Below, piece after piece: positions 56,333 to 64,000 of a stretch of DNA of 64,000 bases. Each line of letters opens with the position of its first letter. The first letter of the stretch is position 1. This DNA comes from Baekduia soli. Its GTDB lineage: Bacteria; Actinomycetota; Thermoleophilia; Solirubrobacterales; Solirubrobacteraceae. Below the pieces are notes generated by a model. It made no database searches and was not told the origin of the DNA. It saw only the letters and a list, made by a program, of their open reading frames with translations. The position numbers and the translations under genes were made by a program. The stretch is from assembly GCF_007970665.1 (NCBI RefSeq), contig NZ_CP042430.1:3782001-3846000 (forward strand), given 5' to 3'.

Positions 56333-59146
56333 ATGGCCACCACGTTCGCCGACCGCGCCCCCGACTCGCTGGCCGGGGGCACGCCCCAGCCGCTGCGCGC
56401 CGAGCTCGAGGCCCTGCTGGGCGAGGCCCAGGTCCTCTCCCGCCCGATCGACCTCGTGCGCTACGCGTCGGACGCCGGCCCCTACCGCCGCTTCCCGAGG
56501 GTCGTCGTCATGGCCCGCGACGAGCACGACGTCGCGCGCACGCTGCGCCACGCCGCGACCGCCGGCCTGCCCGTCACGTTCCGCGCCGCGGGCACGAGCC
56601 TCAACGGCCAGGCCCAGACCGACGGCATCCTCATCGACGTGCGCCGCCACTTCTCGGGCGTCCGGATCGCCCCCGGCGGCGAGCGCGTGACGCTGCGCGC
56701 GGGCACGCTGCTGGGCTTCGCCAACCGCCTGCTGGCCGGCCACGGCCGCCGCCTGGGACCCGACCCGGGATCGACGAACATCGCCACGATCGGCGGCGTC
56801 ATCGCCAACAACTCGGGCGGGATGCGCTGCGGCACGACGTGGGACGCGTACTCGACGGTGGAGTCGATGACCCTGGTGCTGGCCGACGGCACGCTCCTGG
56901 ACACGGCGGCGCCCGGCGCCGAGGCGGCGTTCGCGGCCGCCGCGCCGGAGCTCGCGGCCGGCCTGCTCGAGCTGCGCGACGAGGTCCGGGCCGATGCCGA
57001 GCTCAGCGCGCGCATCCGCCGCAAGTTCTCCATCAAGAACACGATGGGCTACCGGCTGTGCGCGTTCCTGGACGCCGACACGCCGCTGGAGATCTTCCGG
57101 CGCCTGGTCGTCGGCTCGGAGGGCACGCTGGCCTTCGTCGCCGAGGCGGTGCTGCGCACCCGGCCCGAGCCGGCGCGCACGACCGTCGCCTGGCTGCACT
57201 TCCCGACCATCGACGCCGCCGTCGCGCCCGTCCCCGCGCTCATCGCCGCCGGCGCCCGCGCGGCCGAGCTCATGGTCGCCCCGGCGCTGGTGGCCGCCGC
57301 CTGGAACATCCCGGGCTCGCCGCAGGCCTGGAAGGAGCTCCCGCTGGAGTCCGCCGCGCTGCTCGTGGAGCTCGGCGGCGACGACGACGCCCAGCTCGAC
57401 GCCGCGCAGGCGGCGGCCGTCCGGGTCCTCGACGGCCACCGGCTCCTGCAGCCGCCGGGCTTCACGCGCGACGAGCGCGCGATCGAGCAGGCGTGGACGG
57501 TGCGCGAGGGCCTGTACGGGCTCATGGGCCGCGTGCGCCCGGCCGGCACCGCGCTCATCGTCGAGGACGTGTGCGTGCCGCCGGCCGACATGGCGCGCTG
57601 CGCCCGCGACCTGCAGGCCCTGCTGACCCGCCACGGCTTCGCGCCCGGCGTCGCGGGCCACGTGTCGGCCGGCAACCTGCACTTCTCGCTGACGCCGGAC
57701 TTCGGCCGGCCCGAGGACCTCGCCCGCTACGAGGCGTTCATGGAGGACATGGTCGACCTCATCGTCGACGTCTACGACGGGTCGCTGAAGGCCGAGCACG
57801 GCACCGGCGTCAACATGGCCCCGCACCTCGAGCGCGAGTGGGGTCCCAAGGCCACCGACATCATGTGGCGCCTGAAGGCCCTTGCCGATCCCGGCGGCGT
57901 GCTGAACCCCGGGACGATGCTCAACCGGGACCCGCACTGCCACCTGCGCGACCTCAAGAGCCAGCCGCCGATCGAGGCCTACGCCGACGCCTGCGTGGAA
58001 TGCGGGTTCTGCGAGCCCGTGTGCCCGAGCCGCAACGCCACCACGACGCCCCGCCAGCGCATCGTCCTGCGCCGCGAGCTGGCCCGCCAGCCCCACGGCT
58101 CGCCCGTGGCCCGCGCGATCCTGGAGGACTTCGGCCACGACGTGCTGGACACGTGCGCGGCCGACGGCACCTGCGCGCCCGTGTGCCCCGTGGCGATCGA
58201 CACCGGCCGCCTGGTCAAGGACCTGCGCGCCCAGGGCCACAGGCCCGCCGCCCGCCGGGCGGCCGCGACCGCCGCGCGCCACTTCGGCACCGTCGAGCGA
58301 GCGGCGCGCGCCGGCGTGCGCGCGGGCCATGCCGCCGGCGGCCTGCTCGGCGACCGCGCGCTGCCCGAGCCCGCGCCGGGCGCGCTGCCGCGCTCGCGGC
58401 GCGAGGGCGCCGCCGCCGTCTACCTGCCGGCGTGCGTGAACCGGATCTTCGGCGCCGCCGAGGCCGGCGGCGGGCGCACGAGCCTGCCCACGGCGCTGGT
58501 CACCGTGTCGGCCCGGGCGGGCGTGCCGCTGTGGATCCCGGCCGACGCCGCCGGGCACTGCTGTGCGACGCCGTGGGCGTCGAAGGGCTACACCGACGGC
58601 CACGCGGTCATGGCCGCCCGGGTGGCCGAGGCGCTGTGGCGCTGGACCGACGGCGGCCGCCTGCCGGTCGTCATCGACGCGTCGTCCTGCGCGCTGGGGC
58701 TGGTGGCCGAGGTGCCCGCCGCGCTGGAGCCCGAGGCCCGCGCGCGCCACGAGCAGCTCGAGATCCTGGACTCGGTCGCCTGGGCCCACGACCGCCTGCT
58801 GCCCGGGCTGCAGGTCGCGCGCCGGGTGGGCACGGTCGCGGTGCACCCGACGTGCGCTACGGGTCACCTCGGCCTCACGGGCACCCTGCAGGCGCTGGCC
58901 GGCGCGCTGGCCGAGGAGGTCGTGATCCCCGCCGGCACGACGTGCTGCGGCATGGCCGGCGACCGCGGCCTGCTGCATCCCGAGGTGCCGGCCTCGGCCC
59001 TGCGCGAGGTCGCCGCCGGGCTGGTCGGGCGAACGCTGGACGCGTGCCTGTGCTCCAACCGCACGTGCGAGATCGGCCTGCAGCAGGTCACGGGCCGCCC
59101 CTACGAATCCTTCGTCTACCTGCTCGAGGAGCTGACGCGGCCGTGA
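56333..59146 (+). CDS. FAD-linked oxidase with Fe-S and CCG domains (D-lactate/2-hydroxyacid dehydrogenase-like)
   Basis: A 937-residue fusion. The FAD_binding_4 domain is about residues 55-240 (VTFRAAGTSLNGQAQTDGIL, GPDPGSTNIATIGGVIANNS), followed by the FAD-oxidase C domain with GHVSAGNLHFSLTPDFGRPE and the late KAEHGTGVNMAPHLEREWGP. Two [4Fe-4S] sites follow, CVECGFCEPVCPSR and CAADGTCAPVCPVAID, then cysteine-rich CCG regions (GHCCATPW, TTCCGMAGDR). This is the layout of the Dld/YdiJ family, oxidising D-lactate or related D-2-hydroxyacids. It starts four bases after mdlC, so mandelate-like or hydroxyacid substrates fit the operon. Confidence 0.9.
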   Translation: MATTFADRAPDSLAGGTPQPLRAELEALLGEAQVLSRPIDLVRYASDAGPYRRFPRVVVMARDEHDVARTLRHAATAGLPVTFRAAGTSLNGQAQTDGILIDVRRHFSGVRIAPGGERVTLRAGTLLGFANRLLAGHGRRLGPDPGSTNIATIGGVIANNSGGMRCGTTWDAYSTVESMTLVLADGTLLDTAAPGAEAAFAAAAPELAAGLLELRDEVRADAELSARIRRKFSIKNTMGYRLCAFLDADTPLEIFRRLVVGSEGTLAFVAEAVLRTRPEPARTTVAWLHFPTIDAAVAPVPALIAAGARAAELMVAPALVAAAWNIPGSPQAWKELPLESAALLVELGGDDDAQLDAAQAAAVRVLDGHRLLQPPGFTRDERAIEQAWTVREGLYGLMGRVRPAGTALIVEDVCVPPADMARCARDLQALLTRHGFAPGVAGHVSAGNLHFSLTPDFGRPEDLARYEAFMEDMVDLIVDVYDGSLKAEHGTGVNMAPHLEREWGPKATDIMWRLKALADPGGVLNPGTMLNRDPHCHLRDLKSQPPIEAYADACVECGFCEPVCPSRNATTTPRQRIVLRRELARQPHGSPVARAILEDFGHDVLDTCAADGTCAPVCPVAIDTGRLVKDLRAQGHRPAARRAAATAARHFGTVERAARAGVRAGHAAGGLLGDRALPEPAPGALPRSRREGAAAVYLPACVNRIFGAAEAGGGRTSLPTALVTVSARAGVPLWIPADAAGHCCATPWASKGYTDGHAVMAARVAEALWRWTDGGRLPVVIDASSCALGLVAEVPAALEPEARARHEQLEILDSVAWAHDRLLPGLQVARRVGTVAVHPTCATGHLGLTGTLQALAGALAEEVVIPAGTTCCGMAGDRGLLHPEVPASALREVAAGLVGRTLDACLCSNRTCEIGLQQVTGRPYESFVYLLEELTRP

Positions 59147-60213
59147 CCGCGGCCTGGCCGGGCCGTGTGCAGGCGCTCGTGACGGCCGTCGTCGCGCGGG
59201 CGGTGCTCTCCCTGCCGGGTCCCGTCGTCGCGCTGCTGGCCGGTCGGCCCCCGGCCGCCGCCCGCGGCCTGCACCCAGAGGCGCTGCTGCTCGCGCGCCT
59301 GGCGCGCCTGGCGCCCGGCCGCATGGACGACCGCGTCCCGGTGGCCGAGCAGCGCCGGCTCCTGGCGCTCTCGGCGCTGCCGATGGCCGCCCGCCCACGG
59401 CTGCCGGTCGCGGTCAGCGACCACGAGATCCCGCCGGCCCCGGGCAGCGCGGTGCCGATCGGCGCCCGGCTCTACGTCCCCGGCGGCGCGCCCGCGCCCG
59501 GGCCGCTGCTCGTCTTCTTCCACGGCGGCGGCTGGGTGCAGGGCTCGGTGGCCACCCACGATGGGTCCTGCCGGCTGCTGGCCCACCTGGCCGGGGTGCG
59601 CGTGCTCTCGGTGGACTACCGCCTGGCGCCCGAGCACCCCTACCCCGCGGCCGTGCACGACGCGGTGGCCGCCTACGCGTGGGCCGCGCGCGAGGCCGGC
59701 CGGCTGGGTGCCGACCCGGCGCGGCTGGCCGTCGGCGGCGACAGCGCCGGCGGCAACCTGGCCGCGGTGCTGGCGCGTGCGGCCCGCGACGACGACGCGC
59801 TGCCCGCCGCCGCCTTCCAGCTGCTGATCTACCCGGCCTGCGACCTCGCCCACAAGGCCCCGTCGGTGCGCGACTACGCCGACGGCTGGTTCCTGACCGA
59901 GCACGGCATGGACTGGTACGTGGGCCACTACGTCCCCGACCCCGCCCGCCGAGCCGAGCCCGACGCCTCGCCGCTGCTGGCCGGCGACCTGCGCGGCCTG
60001 CCGCCCGCCTACGTGGCCACCTGCCTCACCGACCCGCTGCGCGACGAGGGCGAGGCCTACGCGGCGGCGCTGCGCGCCGCGGGCGTGGCCGTGGGCGCCC
60101 AGCGCTTCGGCCAGCTGCACGGCTGCTTCAACACCACCGTGTTGCGCAGCAGCCGAGACGCGCTGGCCACGATGGCCGGCGCGCTGCGCCAGGGTCTCGA
60201 CGCCGCCCGCTGA
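59143..60213 (+). CDS. alpha/beta hydrolase, HSL-type esterase
   Basis: A 356-residue esterase of the hormone-sensitive-lipase group. LLVFFHGGGWVQGSVATHDG has the HGGG oxyanion motif, VLSVDYRLAPEHPYPAAVHD the family's RLAPE motif, and RLAVGGDSAGGNLAAVLARA the GDSAG nucleophile. The Asp lies in ATCLTDPLRDEGEAYAAALR and the His in GQLHGCFNTTVL. The N-terminal 120 residues form a cap. GTG 59143 overlaps the previous stop, making it third in the mdlC operon, where it might release the hydroxyacid from esters (inference). Confidence 0.9.
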   Translation: MTAAWPGRVQALVTAVVARAVLSLPGPVVALLAGRPPAAARGLHPEALLLARLARLAPGRMDDRVPVAEQRRLLALSALPMAARPRLPVAVSDHEIPPAPGSAVPIGARLYVPGGAPAPGPLLVFFHGGGWVQGSVATHDGSCRLLAHLAGVRVLSVDYRLAPEHPYPAAVHDAVAAYAWAAREAGRLGADPARLAVGGDSAGGNLAAVLARAARDDDALPAAAFQLLIYPACDLAHKAPSVRDYADGWFLTEHGMDWYVGHYVPDPARRAEPDASPLLAGDLRGLPPAYVATCLTDPLRDEGEAYAAALRAAGVAVGAQRFGQLHGCFNTTVLRSSRDALATMAGALRQGLDAAR

Positions 60214-60245
60214 CCGGCGGGGCCGCCGGTATCCTGGAGGGTGCG

Positions 60246-60671
60246 ATGCCTCCCCGTCACCCGCTGCGCACGAAGCCGGCCTCCGAGGTCCACGTGCCGT
60301 GCATGGAGCTGACGGAGGGCGAGGCGCGCTACCTGCTCGCGCTGCGCGACCTCAACGCCGCCGGCGCTCCGCCGTCGCAGGCCGCCGTGGCCCGCAAGGT
60401 CGGCGTGTCGCACCCGACGGCCCTGGAGATGATCCGGCGCCTGCGGGCGCTGGACCTCGTCGACCCCGGCGCGCTCACGCTGACCGCCAACGGGACGAGC
60501 GCCGCGCTCGTGCTGACCTCGCGGCGCCACGCCGCGCACGTGCTGGCCCACGAGGTCCTCGGCCTCGACGACGAGCAGTCGGCCGCCGAGGCCGAGACCC
60601 TGGCGACGAGCCTGTCGCCCGTGCTGGCCCGCCGCCTCGTGGCGTGGCGCACCCGGCGTGACGCCGGGTGA
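60246..60671 (+). CDS. DtxR/MntR-family metal-dependent regulator
   Basis: A 141-residue regulator. The winged helix-turn-helix is residues 22-65 (EGEARYLLALRDLNAAGAPP, QAAVARKVGVSHPTALEMIR, RLRALDLVDPGALTLTANG). The dimerisation and metal-binding half follows: SRRHAAHVLAHEVLGLDDEQ and SAAEAETLATSLSPVLARRL, matching the H-x-x-x-x-x-F/L-x-x-x-V-L-G and E-A-E positions of DtxR proteins. The SH3 tail is absent, as in MntR. It directly precedes the Zn/Mn ABC transporter and probably represses it when metal is plentiful. Confidence 0.88.
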   Translation: MPPRHPLRTKPASEVHVPCMELTEGEARYLLALRDLNAAGAPPSQAAVARKVGVSHPTALEMIRRLRALDLVDPGALTLTANGTSAALVLTSRRHAAHVLAHEVLGLDDEQSAAEAETLATSLSPVLARRLVAWRTRRDAG

Positions 60672-60686
60672 TCGCGGCGCCGGCAC

Positions 60687-60715
60687 AAGAATAAGACTCG
60701 TTCCTGCTTTAATGG
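60687..60715 (+). promoter_or_regulatory. AT-rich promoter/operator before the metal transporter
   Basis: The gap between the regulator stop and the transporter start contains a 29-base island, AAGAATAAGACTCGTTCCTG followed by CTTTAATGG, far richer in A and T than its surroundings. The half sites AATAAG and CTTTAA face each other imperfectly. This is where a metal repressor site and promoter would be expected. No exact DtxR or Zur consensus is seen. Confidence 0.45.
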
Positions 60716-60721
60716 CGGCGG

Positions 60722-62481
60722 ATGCCCGCCCCGTTCGACCTCCCGTTCGTGCAGCGCGCCGCCGTCGAGCTCGCGCTGCTGGCCGTCGGGTCGGGGATCC
60801 TGGGCACCTGGATCGTCCTGCGCGGGCTGAGCTTCTACGCCCACGCGGTCGGGACCGCGGCGTTCCCGGGGCTCGTGCTCGCCGACGGCCTGGGCTTCTC
60901 CCCCTGCTCGGCGCGCTGGCGACGGCCGGCGTCGTGGCCTTCGGCGTCGCCGCGCTCGCCGGCCGCCGGACCGACACCTATGACTCGGCGACCGCGCTCG
61001 TGCTCGTCGGGGCGCTCGCGCTCGGGGTCATCCTGGCCAGCGACGTGTTCCACTCCCAGGGCAGCGTCGAGCGATTGCTCTTCGGCAGCCTGCTGGTCAT
61101 CGGCGGCACCGACGAGGTCGTCGCCGCGGTCAGCGGCGTGGCCGTGCTCGTCGCCTCCGCGCTGCTGGGCCGCCGTTGGCTGGCCTCGGGCTTCGACCGT
61201 TCGGGCGCCCGGGCGCTCGGGGCGCGGTCGCCGGTCCCCGACGTCGTCCTGCTCGTCCTCGTCGCCGGCGCGGCCGTGGCGGCGCTGGACGCCATCGGCG
61301 CGCTGCTGGCCACCGCGCTGCTCGTCGTGCCCGCCGCGACCACGCGCCTGTTCGTCGACCGCCTCGGGCGCTGGCAGCTGGCGACGGTCGCGCTCGTCCT
61401 GCTGGAGGGCCTCGGCGGCCTCTGGCTGTCGGTGGAGGTCAACGCCCCGCCCGGGGCCACGATCGCGGTCGTCGGCGGCGCGGTCTTCGCCCTGGCCGCC
61501 CTGGCGCGCGCGGGGCTGACCCGTCGCCGGGCGATCACGCTCGCCGCCGCCGCGCTCCTCGCGCTGGCCGCCGGCGGCTGCGGCGACTCGGGCGGCGGCG
61601 ACCCGGCGGCCGACGGGCGCATCGCCGTGGTGGCCACCACGACGCAGCTCGGCGACCTCGTGCGCGAGGTCGGCGGCCCGGCCGTGTCGGTCACCCAGAT
61701 CCTGCAGCCCAACAGCGACCCGCACACCTACGAGCCCCGGCCCAAGGACGTCCAGCGGACCGCGCGTGCGGCGCTCGTGCTCACCAGCGGCGACGGGCTC
61801 GACGCCTGGATGGGCGAGGTCGTCAAGGACGCCGGCAGCGACGCCGCGGCCCTGGACGCCGGCGAGGGGCGCCCCATCGCGCTGCCCGGCAAGACCTCGG
61901 GGCCCGAGGCCTCGCGCTTCGACCCGCACTGGTGGCACGACCCGCGCAACATGATCTTCGCCGCGCGCCGCGTCCACGACGCGCTCGTGCGCATCGAGCC
62001 CGCGGCCCGGCCCGAGTTGGACCGCAGCACGGACGCCTACGTCGCGCGCCTGCGCGGCCTGGACCGCGGGATCGCCCGCTGCATGGCGCGCGTGCCGGCC
62101 GCCGAGCGCCGCCTGGTCACCGACCACGACGCGTTCGCCTACTTCGCCAACCGCTACGGCATCACCGTCGTCGGCGCCGTCATCCCCTCGCAGACCACCC
62201 AGGCCCAGCCCTCGGCCGGCGACCTGGCCGCGCTGAGCGCGACGATCGCCCGCGCGCACGTGCGCGCCGTCTTCCCGGAGGCCTCGCTGAGCACGAAGCT
62301 CGCCCGGGCCATCGCGCGCCAGACCGGCGCCCGCGCCGACCTGTCGCTCTACGGCGACACGCTCGGGCCCGCGGGCTCGGCGGGCGCGACCTACATCGGG
62401 ATGGAGCAGGCCGACGCCGATGCGATGGTGCGCGGCTTCACCGGCGACGCGCAGCGCTGCCGCCCGGGGGCCGGCGCATGA
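60722..62481 (+). CDS. Zn/Mn ABC transporter permease joined in frame to metal-binding protein (one frameshift)
   Basis: The first part (to ~61515) is an ABC-3 permease: MPAPFDLPFVQRAAVELALL, SFYAHAVGTAAFPGLVLADG, then, after restoring one C in 60900-60904, PLLGALATAGVVAFGVAALA and ALDAIGALLATALLVVPAAT. With no stop it runs through TIAVVGGAVFALAALARAGL into RRRAITLAAAALLALAAGGC, a signal or anchor with a lipobox-like end. A ZnuA-type binding protein follows: AVVATTTQLGDLVREV, QPNSDPHTYEP, FDPHWWHDPRNM, VTDHDAFAYF. Metal ligands are the His residues in these and Asp in SLYGDTLG. Either one protein or a CTG start at about 61516. The stop overlaps the ATPase start. Confidence 0.85.
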
Positions 62482-63224
62482 GCGCCGGCGCGCTGGTGGC
62501 CGCCGACGGCCTGGCCGCCGGGTACGGCGGGCCGCCCGTCCTGCAGGGCGTCACGTTCGCCGTGAAGGCGGGCGAGCGCGTGGCCGTCCTGGGGCCCAAC
62601 GGCGGCGGCAAGACCACGCTGTTCCGCACGCTGCTCGGTGAGCTGCGGCCCAGCGCCGGCACGGTCGTGCGCCCGCCGCGCATCGGCGTCGTGCCCCAGA
62701 CGGAGCGCTCGCGCCTCGACTTCCCGGTCAGCGCGCTGGACGTCGCGCTCATGGGCACGCTGTCGACGCTGCCCTGGTGGCGGCAGCCCGGGCGCGCGGA
62801 CCGCCGCCGCGCCCGCCGCGCGCTGGCCGACGTCGGCCTGGCCGACCGCATGCACCGTACGTTCGGCGACCTCAGCGGTGGCCAGCGCCAGCGCGTCCTC
62901 GTCGCCCGGGCGCTCGTCCAGGACGCGCCCGTCCTGCTGCTCGACGAGTCCTACGTCGGGCTCGACGCGCCGAGCGTCGACCTGCTCGACGAGCTGCTGG
63001 CGACCCTGACGGCCCAGGGGCGTGCGCTGCTCATCGCCACCCACGACGTCGACCAGGCCCGCGGCTGGGAGCGCGTGCTGTGCCTCAACCGCCGCCAGGT
63101 CGCGTTCGGCGCGCCGGCCGACGTGCTCACCCGCGCGACGCTGGAGGCCACCTACGGCGGCGAGATCGTCGAGCTGCCCGGCGAGCGCTGCGTCCTGCCC
63201 CCCCACCACCACGACCACGCGTGA
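62478..63224 (+). CDS. Zn/Mn ABC transporter ATP-binding protein
   Basis: A 248-residue ATPase. Walker A AVLGPNGGGKTTLFRTLLGE, Q-loop VVPQTERSRLDFPVSALDVA, signature FGDLSGGQRQRVLVARALVQ, Walker B VLLLDESYVGLDAPSVDLLD and H-loop LLIATHDVDQARGW are all present. The SRLDFPVSALDVALMG stretch is specific to the Mn/Zn (ABC-3) group. The tail HHHDHA is histidine-rich and could bind metal. Overlaps its neighbours at both ends, so one transcript. Confidence 0.95.
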   Translation: MSAGALVAADGLAAGYGGPPVLQGVTFAVKAGERVAVLGPNGGGKTTLFRTLLGELRPSAGTVVRPPRIGVVPQTERSRLDFPVSALDVALMGTLSTLPWWRQPGRADRRRARRALADVGLADRMHRTFGDLSGGQRQRVLVARALVQDAPVLLLDESYVGLDAPSVDLLDELLATLTAQGRALLIATHDVDQARGWERVLCLNRRQVAFGAPADVLTRATLEATYGGEIVELPGERCVLPPHHHDHA

Positions 63225-64000
63225 TCACGGCGACGCTCTGGCACGCGCTGGTCGCGCCCTGGGAGCAGGGGATCGACCGGCGCGCGCTGCTGGAGGTCGT
63301 GCTGCTCGGGCTGACCGGCGGCGCGCTGGGCTGCTGGATCATCTTCTACGACCTGAGCTATGCGAGCGAGTCGCTGGCCCACGCGCTGCTGCCGGGCCTC
63401 GTCCTCGCGGCGCTGACGGGCCTGCCGCTCATCCTCGGCGGCGCGGCCGGGCTCGTCGTGGCGGCGCTGGCCATCGCGGCCGCGGCGCGCACCCCGGCGA
63501 TCGGCCGGGACACGGCGGTCGCGGTCGTCGTGACCGCGTTGCTGGGGCTGGGCGCGCTGCTGGCGCTGTCGCCCGCGTCGCCGGCGGGCCTGGGCGAGCT
63601 GCTGTTCGGCGACGTCCTGGGCGTCGGCGACACGGACCTCGCGCTGGCCGCGGGGCTGGCCGTCGTCGTGCTCGCCGCGCTGTGGCTGCTGCACGGCCGG
63701 CTGCTGCTCGTCGGGTTCGACCGCCTCAACGCCGGGGCGCTCGGCGTCCGCGCCCCCGTCGTCGACGCGCTGCTGCTGCTCCTGGTGGCCGGCGCGCTGC
63801 TCGTCGCGGTGCAGGGCATGGGCAACCTGCTCGTCATCGCGGTGCTCGTGGGGCCCGCGGCCTGCGCCCGCGCGCTGACGCACCGCATGCCGTCGATGAT
63901 GGCCGTGGCCGCCGCGATCGCGATCCTGGCCGGCACCGGCGGCCTGTACCTGTCCTACTACGCGCGGACCGCCGCCGGCGCGTCCATCGCGGGGGTCATC
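63221..64000 (+). CDS. second Zn/Mn ABC transporter permease, 3' end outside window
   Basis: At least 260 residues; the gene leaves the window. ALLEVVLLGLTGGALGCWII, YDLSYASESLAHALLPGLVL, LAALTGLPLILGGAAGLVVA, LLFGDVLGVGDTDLALAAGL, LLVGFDRLNAGALGVRAPVV and LLVAVQGMGNLLVIAVLVGP are ABC-3 permease features with about eight helices. The start is GTG 63221 inside the ATPase stop. Together with the first permease it could form a heterodimeric channel. Confidence 0.92.
   Translation, partial: MITATLWHALVAPWEQGIDRRALLEVVLLGLTGGALGCWIIFYDLSYASESLAHALLPGLVLAALTGLPLILGGAAGLVVAALAIAAAARTPAIGRDTAVAVVVTALLGLGALLALSPASPAGLGELLFGDVLGVGDTDLALAAGLAVVVLAALWLLHGRLLLVGFDRLNAGALGVRAPVVDALLLLLVAGALLVAVQGMGNLLVIAVLVGPAACARALTHRMPSMMAVAAAIAILAGTGGLYLSYYARTAAGASIAGVI

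Noticed and set aside
56063-59398. Very long minus-strand frame opposite the FAD/Fe-S oxidase
   Set aside because: High GC removes stop codons on the opposite strand. The plus-strand product has full domain motifs, while the antisense one is low-complexity Arg/Gly/Ala.

Overview
This 64-kb window is very GC-rich and gene-dense, with short intergenic gaps and many ATGA or GTGA start/stop overlaps. The protein families point to an actinobacterium. Supporting signs are F420/flavin LLM oxidoreductases, an actinobacterial-type Sec formate dehydrogenase, several GGxGxD repeat secreted proteins, and a histidine kinase joined to an ASCH-like domain. Class Thermoleophilia (Solirubrobacterales-like) is my best guess; it is an inference, because no rRNA is present.

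Layout. 1-4.9 kb: alpha/beta hydrolase end, VOC protein, LLM oxidoreductase, a papain-like peptidase, relics of a TVP38 protein and a flavin monooxygenase, and a kinase-ASCH gene. 5.1-17.9 kb: a selenocysteine region with selD, tRNA-Sec, selB, selA and a formate dehydrogenase operon. The fdhA reading frame crosses an in-frame UGA followed by a textbook bacterial SECIS hairpin. The stretch also holds a VOC protein, a cytochrome c and a lower-GC alpha/beta hydrolase. 18-29 kb: housekeeping and accessory genes (acyl-CoA ligase, DEAD-box helicase, HU, SDR, HD hydrolase, phosphoesterase, folE, UvrD-like helicase). 29-32.6 kb: a two-component system overlapping a small GGxGxD repeat protein, divergent from a larger one. 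32.7-41.3 kb: a potassium (Kdp) locus with gene order F-A-C-B, KdpD split into two genes, and direct repeats that could be KdpE sites. 41.4-51 kb: PAS kinase, DUF427, LLM oxidoreductase, lipid genes (thioesterase, acyltransferase, acyl-CoA synthetase, desaturase), a penicillin-binding protein and a DUF3089 hydrolase. 51-60.2 kb: a decayed lactate-monooxygenase-like gene, a UPF0104 membrane protein, then an XRE regulator plus BenE transporter divergent from a benzoylformate decarboxylase, a FAD/Fe-S oxidase and an esterase. 60.2-64 kb: a DtxR-like regulator and a Zn/Mn ABC transporter, with permease and binding protein in one reading frame, running off the end.

How the parts fit. SelD makes selenophosphate, SelA converts Ser-tRNA-Sec to Sec-tRNA-Sec, SelB delivers it at the fdhA UGA through the SECIS, and FdhA-FdhB-NrfD would feed formate electrons to the quinone pool. 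The histidine kinase and KdpE-like regulator next to kdpFACB should sense potassium stress. The 53-59 kb divergon looks like aromatic 2-oxo/2-hydroxy acid catabolism under one regulator.

Quality warning: ten genes are each interrupted by one or two single-base indels, almost all in G or C runs, with good homology continuing in the next frame. I read these as consensus errors rather than gene decay. In contrast, the three relics (TVP38, flavin monooxygenase, lactate monooxygenase) are truncated or internally deleted and look truly dead.
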